This document shows, one piece after another, positions 23,609 through 31,040 of a stretch of DNA of 64,000 bases (its first letter is position 1; the number at the start of each line of letters is the position of its first letter). A program made the position numbers and the translations under genes. Origin of the DNA: Achromobacter ruhlandii (GTDB lineage Bacteria; Pseudomonadota; Gammaproteobacteria; Burkholderiales; Burkholderiaceae_B). The stretch is taken from positions 1-64,000 of the forward strand of contig NZ_CADIJL010000010.1 of assembly GCF_902859695.1 (NCBI RefSeq), in the 5' to 3' direction. Below the pieces are notes generated by a model that did not search any database, was not told where the DNA came from, and saw only the letters and a program-made list of their open reading frames with translations.

Positions 23609-24199
23609 TTAAGGAATAAATCCACCGTCGCGCAACAATTTCTCCGCGGCTGCGTGCGCCCCCTGCTCGATCCCATACACCGCAGGCTCGCTGGTCTTGG
23701 CCTTGCGCGCCCCCTTGATCCAGCTCGCTGTCTTGGCGCTGGCCCGCTTGCTGGTGGACAGGCTGCAATCATGGCGTTTCGCCAGATCCTCCAACCCCAC
23801 GCCGTCCTTTCCCTCGAAGTGGCGGCGCAGCAGGTCCATCCGCATTTCGCTGTTGACGCTGGGCATGGCGAGGAATTCCGCCAGCTCGGCGGCGAGCGCA
23901 CGAATCGCCGTCAGCCATTCCAGATGATCACCAGCGCACCCGCAGTATTTGCAGGGCGACTTGCGCTGACCATACCGGGCGCGCAGCACGGCGAAATGCA
24001 ACGGGGCGAGGCCGCGCTCCAGGAACTTTCGGGCAGTGCCGGTCTCGGCTGCGCCGTCAATTCCGGAGAACGGCCCGGGTTCGCCCAGGCGTGCGTCCGC
24101 AGCTCTTGCCATCGCAGGGCGCCCAGCAGTATGGCGCTCGTCGGTGAAGGCGTAGTCCAGCGCCACGGCTATGCGCGGGAAAGGCGTTGCGCGGTCCAT
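23609..24199 (-). CDS. Candidate late-gene regulator in the Q position
   Basis: 196 residues from the ATG at 24199, in a TGATG overlap with the upstream gene; a GTG just before it is possible. Residues about 80-92 (SPCKYCGCAGDHLEWL) hold a CxxCxC...H cluster that may bind zinc. A basic C-terminal part contains DLAKRHDCSLSTSKRASAKT, which looks like a helix-turn-helix. It is the last gene of the leftward early operon and precedes the late genes, as Q does in lambda, and lambda-type Q also has a zinc cluster. The functional call rests mainly on position. Confidence 0.5.
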   Translation of the reverse strand: MDRATPFPRIAVALDYAFTDERHTAGRPAMARAADARLGEPGPFSGIDGAAETGTARKFLERGLAPLHFAVLRARYGQRKSPCKYCGCAGDHLEWLTAIRALAAELAEFLAMPSVNSEMRMDLLRRHFEGKDGVGLEDLAKRHDCSLSTSKRASAKTASWIKGARKAKTSEPAVYGIEQGAHAAAEKLLRDGGFIP

Positions 24200-24573
24200 C
24201 ACTGCCCCTCCACAGTCGGGTCGGGCAGGTACACCGGCTCCGCTTCATCACTGCCCGCCACGATGCGCAGCCAGGTGTACAGCTGTTCGCGCGCATCCGC
24301 GTCGTGACGAGGATGGCCCGCCCACATCAACACCCATTGGCCGCGCTCGACTTCGCCCAGCGTCATCAGGTGCTTGGCAAGCAGGCGGTCGTACATGGGC
24401 CGGTCGGCGAGCGCCACGCCCCCGCGGCAGCGCCAGCATCGGCACGGGGCGTAGGACGCGGCCAGGCTCCGCAATTGGTTCTGAATGATGCGGCCGGCAT
24501 CGGCCTGCGGGGTCGGCTTGGGTTCCTCGTAGGGAAGCTCCAGCCAGGTTTCGGGGTCTTGGTGATCGAGCAT
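24199..24573 (-). CDS. Hypothetical phage protein with Cys-pair motif
   Basis: 124 residues starting MLDHQDPETWLELPYEEPKP. Residues about 43-49 (PCRCWRCRGG) form a tight Cys-x-Cys-x2-Cys group. The rest is helical in appearance (MYDRLLAKHLMTLGEVERGQ). It is translationally coupled to the following gene. Unknown function; a small nucleic-acid-related protein is possible because of its replication-operon neighbours. Confidence 0.62.
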   Translation of the reverse strand: MLDHQDPETWLELPYEEPKPTPQADAGRIIQNQLRSLAASYAPCRCWRCRGGVALADRPMYDRLLAKHLMTLGEVERGQWVLMWAGHPRHDADAREQLYTWLRIVAGSDEAEPVYLPDPTVEGQ

Positions 24574-24583
24574 GATCAATCCT

Positions 24584-24982
24584 TCAAACGATTCCAGAGT
24601 TGTAGGGAGGGACGCGCAACAGCCGCGCCACAAGCTCAACCGCAGAACCGTCCAGGACGGCGCCCTCGGTAAAGCGCAACACCTTCCAGCCCGCGAGGGT
24701 GGCGGCGTTGTACTTCTCGCAATCAGCGACGAATCCGGATCCCCGGGTGTGACGCCCGTTCGTCCATACGCCGCCTTCAATCTCAACCGCCACCTTCTGG
24801 GCGGGCCACGCAAAATCAATGCGCCACATGCGCGGGGGGGCAAACCGATACTCCCGCTCCGGCGCCGGCACCTTCACCGCACGCAGGTCACGCGCGAAAC
24901 GCTCCTCCAGTTGGCTGGGCGCCCCCGGGAGGAATCTGGAGGGCTTCTTCGGCGCCGTCGGCCGTGCAGGACGGGTCACCAT
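24584..24982 (-). CDS. Putative PD-(D/E)xK-type endonuclease
   Basis: 132 residues from the ATG at 24982. The core MWRIDFAWPAQKVAVEIEGG followed by WTNGRH and later CEKYNAATLAGWKVLRFT has the spacing of small DUF559/Vsr-like nucleases: the D of RIDF and the E of EIEGG would hold the metal, and the end WKVLRFT is a typical closing strand. The basic N-terminus (RPARPTAPKKPSRFLPG) may bind DNA. Likely recombination or branch-cutting role in replication, in the place where other phages carry RusA; inference. Confidence 0.7.
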   Translation of the reverse strand: MVTRPARPTAPKKPSRFLPGAPSQLEERFARDLRAVKVPAPEREYRFAPPRMWRIDFAWPAQKVAVEIEGGVWTNGRHTRGSGFVADCEKYNAATLAGWKVLRFTEGAVLDGSAVELVARLLRVPPYNSGIV

Positions 24983-25176
24983 CACAAGGCCCCCAAGCGC
25001 TTCAGCGCCCTGTCGTGGCAGTTCACGAGGATCCCGTGCCATTCGCCCCGCCGATCCCAGTACGTGCGCCGGCACAGGGCGACTTCGTCAAGGTTGAATT
25101 CCTTCATCTGCACCAGCTCCGTCAGCCGATTCTCGATCTTGGCCGGCAGCGCCTTTGTGTTCTTCTGTTCCGTCAT
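24982..25176 (-). CDS. Small hypothetical phage protein
   Basis: 64 residues starting MTEQKNTKALPAKIENRLTE, with mostly polar helices and a conserved-looking YWDRRGEWHGILVNCHDRAL. The stop overlaps the nuclease start (TGATG), so the two are probably co-translated. It is not recognised. The 227 bases upstream, to 25,403, hold no convincing gene. Confidence 0.6.
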   Translation of the reverse strand: MTEQKNTKALPAKIENRLTELVQMKEFNLDEVALCRRTYWDRRGEWHGILVNCHDRALKRLGAL

Positions 25177-25403
25177 CTCTTCATTCCCTCTGTAGGCATG
25201 AACCCGAGCTGGACAGACCCCGCCTTTCCTGTGGGGCCTTCACATGAACCGTCGCCGTTCCATGACCCGTCAGCCTTTTCGATCCCAGGGTGCTAACCTC
25301 GCCGCCCTTGCTCCTGTTTCAGATCTATCCCACGGTAGGAGCCTCTTCCCCGCGTCGCCGCCGTTACGCTATGTCCGACCGACGCGGGTGCTGCCTGCTG
25401 GCG

Positions 25404-26267
25404 CTACGTCGCCATGGCGGCCCTCCTGGCGGCGCCAAGCTTGAGAGCGACCGCCAACAGTCCGGCACGCTGGTGCAGGTCGTTAGCGTCCTCGCCCATC
25501 ACGTCGCTCATGCAGTACGCCAACCCCGCCGCCTGGACGGCACGCTCACCTGCGCCGCTTTCGTCGTTGTCGGCAAAGGCATACTTGCGCCCCGGTATCA
25601 ATCCAGCGACGTGCCGCAAATTGATGTCGCTGAAGCACACCAGGACGGACGCATTCAGGCGCATTTGCTTCACGGCCGCGTCAACGGACAGCCCGGTGGC
25701 GTACCCCTCGCAAAGCACCGTTTCCAGGGCGCGAGGCGGCCCCAGGCGAAGCACTGCCCCCGTTGCGCGCATGCCATAGGCCATCTTCTTGGCCCACTCA
25801 CGCTTGTCCCCATCCCACCGGATACGCTGCACCCCAACGATTCGGTTGTCGGACACGTCCCGCATGGGAATCACCAGCGAGTCGTCCTCGGCGATCAGCC
25901 CTTTCAGCGCCGGGAACCCTTTGCGATGCAGATAGCCATGCAGGCCGGGCACGCATGAACGGATCAGCGCCTCAGCCTGGAGCGCCGCTCGCTGCTGGCG
26001 CGCCTTCTGGCGCTGCTGTTCGGCGGCACGCTTCCGGCCCCAGGCCCGCTTCTCTTCTTCGGTCCAGGGCTTGAACTCGCCCCCGTACCAATGCACCTCG
26101 CCGTCGCCGTCCCAGGCCATGACCCATCCGCGCTGGCCGTCCCAGAAATAGGCGCCGTTCTTGCTGCGCTCGTGCGCCGTGGTGGCGCATCGGCGGATGC
26201 GTTCACTCGGATAAAGGTCTCCCACCAGGACACCGCAGGCCCGCGCGAATTCGCTAAACGTCTGCAT
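25404..26267 (-). CDS. TOPRIM primase-like protein
   Basis: 287 residues. The middle to C-terminal part carries a TOPRIM fold: ETVLCEGYATGLSVDAAVK supplies the catalytic Glu and YAFADNDESGAGERAVQAAG the DxDxxG-like acidic pair, followed by VMGEDANDLHQRAG. This resembles the Toprim_3 primase domain of phage and plasmid primases. Residues 60-95 are a charged helix (EEEKRAWGRKRAAEQQRQKA). No zinc finger is visible at the N-terminus. Its start lies inside the end of the helicase gene (14-base overlap), suggesting that the two work together in replication. Confidence 0.82.
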   Translation of the reverse strand: MQTFSEFARACGVLVGDLYPSERIRRCATTAHERSKNGAYFWDGQRGWVMAWDGDGEVHWYGGEFKPWTEEEKRAWGRKRAAEQQRQKARQQRAALQAEALIRSCVPGLHGYLHRKGFPALKGLIAEDDSLVIPMRDVSDNRIVGVQRIRWDGDKREWAKKMAYGMRATGAVLRLGPPRALETVLCEGYATGLSVDAAVKQMRLNASVLVCFSDINLRHVAGLIPGRKYAFADNDESGAGERAVQAAGLAYCMSDVMGEDANDLHQRAGLLAVALKLGAARRAAMAT

Positions 26268-27804
26268 TCGCGCCCCCCTTGGCCTTGCCTTTCAGGTAGG
26301 CGAGACGAAGCTGTGTGATCTTGCCCAGCGTGTTGCGGCTGGGCGCTGTGTTCGGCATGTCGTGAAACTTCCAATCCCAAGAGGGCCAATCGCCCGTGAT
26401 GTCGTGAAAGAGCGCCCGCGCGCGCTTCTCCTGCTTGTCCTCGGTGGACTTCTCGCGGGCGAAGGTGCAAAGCTGCTCGTAGAGGTGGCGCCGGTCATCG
26501 GCCAGCTTCTTGTTGCCCAGCATCACCGGCTGCATTTCGCCGGCCTCGACCTCGACCAGGGCCTGTTTCTGCGGCTCGAAGCCGCAGGCCATGCAGCGGC
26601 GCGCGAATGGCGTATGGCCGCAGGACGGGCACCCTTCGCGCTCGGCGTCCTTGGTTTCTCGACGGATTTCCTTGTCGAGCTTCTCGCCCAGGTCCAGGGC
26701 GATCAGGCCGTTGTAGAAAATGTTCTCGAAATCCTTCAGGAACCGGATGAAGTTGCCGGAGTGGTCCAGCAGGATGCAATCCACCTTGCCCGTCTCGGGC
26801 GATCCGCGCAGACCACGCCCCCACATCTGAATGGCCGTGGATAACGACTTTCGCAAGGGGCGGCAGTCGATCACGCAGCCCACGTCCTTGACGTCAAAGC
26901 CCTTAGCCAGGGCCTCCACGCTGATCAGTACCCGGATGATCGAGTCGGGCTTCTTGTATTCGGCCAGGAGCATTTCGCGCTCGGCCGGCGTGGTGTTCTG
27001 GCTGAATACCGCGGCGTGGACGCCCGCCTCATTGAACTGGCGGCACAGCTCTTCGCAGTGGGCGATGGTCGAGCCAAAGCAGATGGTCTTGCGCCCTTCG
27101 CCGTGCCGGATCCATTCCGACACAACGTCGCCGACGATCTTCATACCGCGCTCGGCTGCGGAAGACTCGGTCCACTCGCCCCCGGCGGTGTTGGCGCCTT
27201 CCATGTTGATGCGCTTGGCGCTCAACACCCGCATAGGGACCAGGATCCCCTGTTGCGTCAGGTCGTTCATGGTCGCTGCGTTCACCAGGTTGGTGAACAA
27301 CTTCCCCAGGCCAGGCGAGAACGGTGTCGCGGATAGCCCGACCACCGATGCGGTGCAATTCTGGATATGCTCGGTCCACACGCCCAGCTGCGTGTGCGCC
27401 TCGTCGATGATGATGACGTCAGATGCCGGCCAGCCGCGGCTCGCCAAGGTCTGCGCGCTGGCGATCTGAAATGGCAGGCTGGGATTGACACGCCAATGGT
27501 TCGCTTGGATGACCCCGTGGTTGCTCAGACCGTAGCTGTCTGCGGCTTCGCTGGTCTGGTTAATCAGCGTCACGCGATCGCACACGAACGTCGCGCGTTT
27601 GCCGCGCTGCAGCGCCTCATTGGCGATCCGCAGGCCCAGGTAGGTCTTGCCCGCCCCCGTGGGCGCCATGATCAGCTGGTTCTTGTGGCCGGCCCGGCGG
27701 CCTTCCCGTAGCAACTCGTGCGCTGTCTGCTGGAACGGTCGCGGCGGCGGGAAAGACGTGGCAGCTGCGCTGGCTTCGGTCTCGGGAAATAGCGTGTTGT
27801 TCAT
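26254..27804 (-). CDS. SF2 DEAD/DEAH-type helicase
   Basis: 516 residues. Visible motifs in order: Walker A APTGAGKT (47-54), DEAH (134-137), the SATP motif III in VVGLSATPFS, and motif VI QMWGRGLRG near residue 335. Thus it is an RadD/UvsW-like superfamily 2 helicase. A zinc ribbon (CPSCGHTPFARRCMACG, near 395) is followed by a C-terminal extension. It probably opens DNA during phage replication or recombination together with the TOPRIM protein. The start overlaps the ParB-like gene by 4 bases (ATGA). Confidence 0.9.
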   Translation of the reverse strand: MNNTLFPETEASAAATSFPPPRPFQQTAHELLREGRRAGHKNQLIMAPTGAGKTYLGLRIANEALQRGKRATFVCDRVTLINQTSEAADSYGLSNHGVIQANHWRVNPSLPFQIASAQTLASRGWPASDVIIIDEAHTQLGVWTEHIQNCTASVVGLSATPFSPGLGKLFTNLVNAATMNDLTQQGILVPMRVLSAKRINMEGANTAGGEWTESSAAERGMKIVGDVVSEWIRHGEGRKTICFGSTIAHCEELCRQFNEAGVHAAVFSQNTTPAEREMLLAEYKKPDSIIRVLISVEALAKGFDVKDVGCVIDCRPLRKSLSTAIQMWGRGLRGSPETGKVDCILLDHSGNFIRFLKDFENIFYNGLIALDLGEKLDKEIRRETKDAEREGCPSCGHTPFARRCMACGFEPQKQALVEVEAGEMQPVMLGNKKLADDRRHLYEQLCTFAREKSTEDKQEKRARALFHDITGDWPSWDWKFHDMPNTAPSRNTLGKITQLRLAYLKGKAKGGANADV

Positions 27805-28742
27805 GCCGTGCCCGTCCTCTTTTCCAGCGCATCCAGCTTGCGCTTGTAGGTCTTGGCCGTCTTCACCGCGGCGTCCTTCTCGCCGATCAGGCCATTGACG
27901 CGCGTGGTCAGAACCCGGTTTTCCTCCGTCAGACGGACCACTTCCGCCACTGCGGCGGCCAGCCTGTCGTCCGCTTCGAACACGCGGGCCATCATCTGGT
28001 TGTCCGCATTCAGCCGCTCGTAGTCCGCCAGCATCTCGGCTTGCGCGTCGTCGCCGCCCGCGCTGTCGGCCTGGCCGGAAATTGGCGGCGCTGCCTCGGG
28101 CGCAGCCGGTGCAGCTTTCGCCGCTTTGGAGCGGGCAGCCTTTTTGATCGCCTCCGGGCCTTCAGCGGCGAGCGCAACCTGCTCTTCCTGCGGCAGACTG
28201 GCGACAACCGCGGCGTCCTTCAATGACAGCGCGCCCGCCTTCACAGCGTCCTTGATTTCGGGCGCGGCCTTTCGGCTGACACTCTTGGCCTGCTCGATTG
28301 ACCTGACGCTCACCCCGGCGGACGCCGCCATGTCCGCAGCCGACTTCGCGGCTAATTCCGCACCCGGTGCGGAGTTACGCTCGGCATCCTGATATTCCGC
28401 ACCGGGTGCGGAATTAGCGCTCGCAGGCTTGCCAGCCGAGCGCCACTGCCACAGCTCGGTCTCAATCAGCGCCCAGGCACCGGCGGACAGGTGGCGGCGT
28501 TCCTTGTTCTGCGCCTTCACGAAGTCCACCGGGTCCACGTCGGGCGGCAGCTCGCGCTCGGGGCAAGGCATGCCCAGTTCTTGGCTGGCGCTGTAGCGGT
28601 GCCACCCGTCAATCACCATTCCCTCGTGGAGGGTGATCGCGTTTTGCACACCGATGCACTCGATGCTGTCCTTCAGCGCCTGGAAGTCAGCCGCGCTCAT
28701 CGCCGGGAAGGCGGCGGACAAGGGGTGTTGGTGAAATGTCAC
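27801..28742 (-). CDS. ParB-like protein (leftward operon)
   Basis: 313 residues. The first 100 residues have the ParB/Spo0J N-terminal pattern: IGVQNAITLHEGMVIDGWHR with YSASQELGMPCP after it. A helix-turn-helix-like part (SVRSIEQAKSVSRKAAPEIK) and coiled C-terminus follow. The linker at about 108-130 holds the duplicated NSAPGAE, and its DNA forms two palindromes (28,355-28,414). Not a partition system by itself, since no ParA is near; phage proteins of this kind often regulate transcription or replication. A second, different ParB-like gene lies at 33,686. Confidence 0.78.
   Translation of the reverse strand: MTFHQHPLSAAFPAMSAADFQALKDSIECIGVQNAITLHEGMVIDGWHRYSASQELGMPCPERELPPDVDPVDFVKAQNKERRHLSAGAWALIETELWQWRSAGKPASANSAPGAEYQDAERNSAPGAELAAKSAADMAASAGVSVRSIEQAKSVSRKAAPEIKDAVKAGALSLKDAAVVASLPQEEQVALAAEGPEAIKKAARSKAAKAAPAAPEAAPPISGQADSAGGDDAQAEMLADYERLNADNQMMARVFEADDRLAAAVAEVVRLTEENRVLTTRVNGLIGEKDAAVKTAKTYKRKLDALEKRTGTA
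28355..28375. repeat. Palindrome 1 inside the ParB-like gene
   Basis: ATTCCGCACC-C-GGTGCGGAGT, a 21-base odd-centred palindrome with one mismatch in the arms. The second, perfect copy is centred 39 bases to the right. May be an operator or partition-like site, or simply a duplicated coding unit. Confidence 0.6.
28394..28414. repeat. Palindrome 2 inside the ParB-like gene
   Basis: ATTCCGCACC-G-GGTGCGGAAT, a perfect 21-base palindrome. Together with the first copy it forms a larger inverted arrangement, since GCTAATTCCGCACC at 28,351 reappears reversed at 28,405-28,418. Confidence 0.65.
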
Positions 28743-29224
28743 AGTGACGAATCTCCACGCACGAGGCGCTTCAGCGGCGCAATGGCGCGCTGAAAGTACC
28801 TCTCAATCGTCGTAGTCCATAGGCCACGACTGATCAGCTCTTCCCGAGCCCAGTTCGCGTAATTGAATTCACGACTACGGCGCTCATCCTTCGGTATGCC
28901 GCCCTGGTCGTGGGCGCGATGCAGATCCGGGCAAAGGGGAAAGCACAGGCTGTCGCACGCCTTCATGCCACCGCCTTTGTCGAAGTTCGGATGGCACGCC
29001 TGCGCCGGCTTGCCGGTGATGAGGCAACCCAAGGCCGCCACGTTGCGGCGGTGCGTTTCGGACCGCAGCAGACTTGCCTCTTTGCGGGCTGCGGGGCGGC
29101 CGCCCCCGAGCGCTTTGGTGACCTTGTGGCCCAGGCCCTCAGCGCGCGAAGGCTTGGCACGCTTCATGGGTTGCCGGGCGCGCAGCGGTTGGCCGCGCTT
29201 CATGGGTTTCGATCGCTTCAGCAT
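28739..29224 (-). CDS. HNH-type nuclease-like protein (Ref/DUF968-like)
   Basis: 161 residues from the ATG at 29224. The N-terminus is very basic with repeats of the form MKRxxPxR (KPMKRGQPLRARQPMKRAKP). The C-terminal half has Cys and His in the pattern GCLITGKPAQACHPNFDK and LCFPLCPDLHRAHDQ, like the zinc-bound HNH proteins Ref and DUF968. This suggests DNA binding and possibly DNA cutting in recombination. The start overlaps the stop of the upstream gene (ATGCTGA). The exact subfamily is uncertain. Confidence 0.65.
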   Translation of the reverse strand: MLKRSKPMKRGQPLRARQPMKRAKPSRAEGLGHKVTKALGGGRPAARKEASLLRSETHRRNVAALGCLITGKPAQACHPNFDKGGGMKACDSLCFPLCPDLHRAHDQGGIPKDERRSREFNYANWAREELISRGLWTTTIERYFQRAIAPLKRLVRGDSSL

Positions 29225-29523
29225 GCGCACCCCGTATTGCCGCGCACCCGTACCCATGGCCTGTAGGCCCAGCCGTAGCCGCCCCCGCGCCGAATGAGAC
29301 CGGCTCGGGATGCATCGAACAGGAACGAGTCCACCGCATTCGCTGCCGCGAGATCACGCGGGCTGCTCGCCCAGGGACTGACGGCGATCATGTCGGCCGC
29401 GACCACGGCCCGAAGGGCAAACACGTCGACCGCGCCCCGCGTGTCGAGAATCGCCTGGCGCACGCGCTCAACCGTTTCGGCGGGAACGCGGTAACCACGG
29501 AAGGTATGGAGACACGCTGCCAT
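29218..29523 (-). CDS. Hypothetical phage protein
   Basis: 101 residues from the ATG at 29523; a GTG directly before it is possible. It begins MAACLHTFRGYRVPAETVER. The central part may be a small winged helix (VERVRQAILDTRGAVDVFAL), but no family is recognised. Both ends overlap neighbours (TGATG at the start, ATGCTGA at the end), which supports that it is a real gene of the early operon. Confidence 0.6.
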   Translation of the reverse strand: MAACLHTFRGYRVPAETVERVRQAILDTRGAVDVFALRAVVAADMIAVSPWASSPRDLAAANAVDSFLFDASRAGLIRRGGGYGWAYRPWVRVRGNTGCAC

Positions 29524-29711
29524 CACGCGTCACCCGAGCCGATCCAGATCGCACCAGGCGCAGGCGGCGTTCTGGTGTCACCAGGGACGTGATGCGCGAA
29601 GGTCCAAGGGCGGAGGCCGGTGTATTGATCCGATTGCGTTTCGGCGCCCGTCGCGACGGGCATACCTGCGTCGGCGGCGCGCTGGCCCTGGGCAAAGTCG
29701 GCGCTAGGCAT
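29523..29711 (-). CDS. Small hypothetical phage protein
   Basis: 62 residues starting MPSADFAQGQRAADAGMPVA. Low in hydrophobic residues and with no motif. The start overlaps the end of the Cro-like gene by 8 bases and the stop overlaps the next start, so it fits the coupled operon better than any other frame. It may be a short accessory protein. Support comes from context, not from a known family. Confidence 0.5.
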   Translation of the reverse strand: MPSADFAQGQRAADAGMPVATGAETQSDQYTGLRPWTFAHHVPGDTRTPPAPGAIWIGSGDA

Positions 29712-29910
29712 TGGTCGCCTCCCGCTGCCCCACCTCGCGCATCGTGTCCAGCAATGCACGCAGCGCTTCCAGAGTACGGCTACGGACGTCGTTCCGTTTG
29801 CCGCGTTCGATGGCGCTTACAGCCCCCTGTGTAATGCCGATCGCCTGACCTATTTCGCTCTGAGACAATCCCGCGTCCCGCAAGCGAACGACTATTTGTT
29901 GGGCTTCCAT
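29704..29910 (-). CDS. Cro-like helix-turn-helix protein
   Basis: 68 residues, the size of lambda Cro (66). LSQSEIGQAIGITQGAVSAI (about 15-34) is a typical helix-turn-helix of the XRE family. It is transcribed divergently from the CI-like repressor gene, and its ribosome binding site GGAG forms one arm of the operator palindrome at 29,916-29,937. It should compete with the repressor to allow lytic growth. It heads the leftward early operon. Confidence 0.83.
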   Translation of the reverse strand: MEAQQIVVRLRDAGLSQSEIGQAIGITQGAVSAIERGKRNDVRSRTLEALRALLDTMREVGQREATNA

Positions 29911-29915
29911 GCCAA

Positions 29916-29956
29916 CTCCAATAGCAAAGTATTGGAGAAAATAATAGCATAGTATT
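29916..29956. promoter_or_regulatory. Operators between Cro-like and CI-like genes
   Basis: Two palindromes. The first (29,916-29,937) has perfect 8-base arms CTCCAATA and TATTGGAG around GCAAAG. The second (29,943-29,956) is AATA-GCATAG-TATT. Core consensus CAATAnnAAAGTATTG. Likely sites for the CI- and Cro-like proteins; the same motif returns at 30,731-30,772. Confidence 0.78.
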
Positions 29957-29980
29957 TTTTAAAGGTGGGAGAATGAATAC

Positions 29981-30676
29981 ATGAGTACTCTCGGCGATCG
30001 GATCAAAGAAGCAAGACTGAGCCTCGGCATGTCGCAGGCGCAGCTCGCTCGCAAAATTGGCGTTTCTCAGGGCGCTATCGGCCACCTTGAGCGCGGGCGC
30101 ACGCAGGCATCGTCGTTGCTTTTGCGATTGGCGTCGGCGCTCGGTGTCAGTCCCGTGTGGCTGGAATCGGGCGATGTGCCCTTCTCCACGTCGGACGACG
30201 AAGCCCTTGCATCCCGCCTCCGCCACGTTTCGGCGCAACCATTTGGCTCTGGCACCAATGTCGCACCAGGGCCTGACCTCTACACGCCCATTCCACTTAT
30301 CTCGTGGGTTCAGGCCGGCGACTGGTGTACGGTCGTGGACAATTTCGCCCCCGGCGACGCCGAAGAATGGCTGCCGTGCCCCCGCGCTCACAGCCCGTCT
30401 GCATTCGCCTTACGAGTACGGGGTGTCAGCATGGAGCCGAAGTACCAAGACGGCGACATCATCTTCGTGGATCCAGAAGTTCAGGCGAATCACGGCCGCA
30501 ACGTCGTGGTCAGGCTCGACAATGACGAGGCGGCCACCTTCAAGCAGTTGGTCGAGGAAGGCAACAAGCGGTATCTGCGCCCCCTAAATCCCGATTGGCC
30601 CGGCCCCAAACTCATCCCCATCAACGGCAATGCAACGATCTGCGGCGTCGTAATCGGGAAGTTTGTTCCGGAGTAG
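29981..30676 (+). CDS. CI/LexA-like prophage repressor
   Basis: 231 residues. N-terminal XRE helix-turn-helix at about 17-40 (MSQAQLARKIGVSQGAIGHL). C-terminal S24 peptidase domain with catalytic Ser150 in GVSMEPKYQDGD and Lys188 in EAATFKQL; the self-cleavage bond is probably Ala112-Gly113 in VQAGDW. The repressor would keep the prophage silent and be inactivated by RecA after DNA damage. Operators occur on both sides of the gene. A strong terminator follows. Confidence 0.93.
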   Translation: MSTLGDRIKEARLSLGMSQAQLARKIGVSQGAIGHLERGRTQASSLLLRLASALGVSPVWLESGDVPFSTSDDEALASRLRHVSAQPFGSGTNVAPGPDLYTPIPLISWVQAGDWCTVVDNFAPGDAEEWLPCPRAHSPSAFALRVRGVSMEPKYQDGDIIFVDPEVQANHGRNVVVRLDNDEAATFKQLVEEGNKRYLRPLNPDWPGPKLIPINGNATICGVVIGKFVPE

Positions 30677-30695
30677 GCTCAGTCCTATCCGACCG

Positions 30696-30724
30696 TAGCG
30701 CCCACCAGGGCGCTATTTTTTTTT
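30696..30724 (+). terminator. Terminator after the repressor gene
   Basis: TAGCGCCC-ACCA-GGGCGCTA stem followed by nine T. It separates the repressor transcript from the rightward early promoter. Confidence 0.92.
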
Positions 30725-30730
30725 GCCAAT

Positions 30731-30782
30731 CAAGTACTTTGGTATTGACTGACTATTAATAGTAAAGTATTGTTCAATACCA
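30731..30782 (+). promoter_or_regulatory. Rightward early promoter with operators
   Basis: TTGACT at 30,745-30,750 and TATTGT at 30,768-30,773 are spaced by 17 bases. Operator-like elements related to CAATAnnAAAGTATTG overlap: CAAGTACTTTGGTATTG (30,731-30,747), AATAGTAAAGTATTG (30,758-30,772) and CAATACCAAA (30,775-30,784). The repressor should thus block the plus-strand early operon. Confidence 0.7.
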
Positions 30783-30787
30783 AATGA

Positions 30788-30820
30788 AAGCCCCGCACCT
30801 GTTGACGCAGGTCGGGGCTT
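30788..30820 (+). promoter_or_regulatory. Leader hairpin of the rightward early operon
   Basis: AAGCCCCG and CGGGGCTT enclose a second stem ACCTG/CAGGT. No T-run follows, so it is not a plain terminator. It could protect the RNA or act in antitermination. Confidence 0.45.
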
Positions 30821-30878
30821 CGGAAGTACCGCAGTTGACGCTGCGGCCCTCAAACCTGGACTACCTGGAGACCTATCC

Positions 30879-31040
30879 ATGTCCAAGTCAAAAATCCGCC
30901 CGCAAGGCGCGGAGGGGATTTCTCATCCTCGCAATGTAGCAAAGTCATCGTTGACCGTCAACGATTCGTCAACGCCCCCGGCCACCTTTGCCCGCCGCAC
31001 GCGTGGCAAACCCCACTCCACCGCTGGGGGTGCGGCATGA
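30879..31040 (+). CDS. Short early protein, 53 residues
   Basis: An ATG at 30879 with CTGGAG eight bases before it opens a frame of 53 codons: MSKSKIRPQGAEGISHPRNV and so on to HSTAGGAA. The TGA overlaps the start of the next gene (ATGA at 31,037), as with the other gene junctions of this operon. The product is basic, rich in Ser, Thr and Arg, and probably unfolded alone. No family is recognised. It may be a small regulator or only a translational leader. Confidence 0.5.
   Translation: MSKSKIRPQGAEGISHPRNVAKSSLTVNDSSTPPATFARRTRGKPHSTAGGAA

Noticed and set aside
25177..25403. Plus-strand frame of 66 codons between the primase-like gene and the small protein gene
   Set aside because: No ribosome binding site, basic low-information translation, and it runs into the primase-like gene on the other strand.
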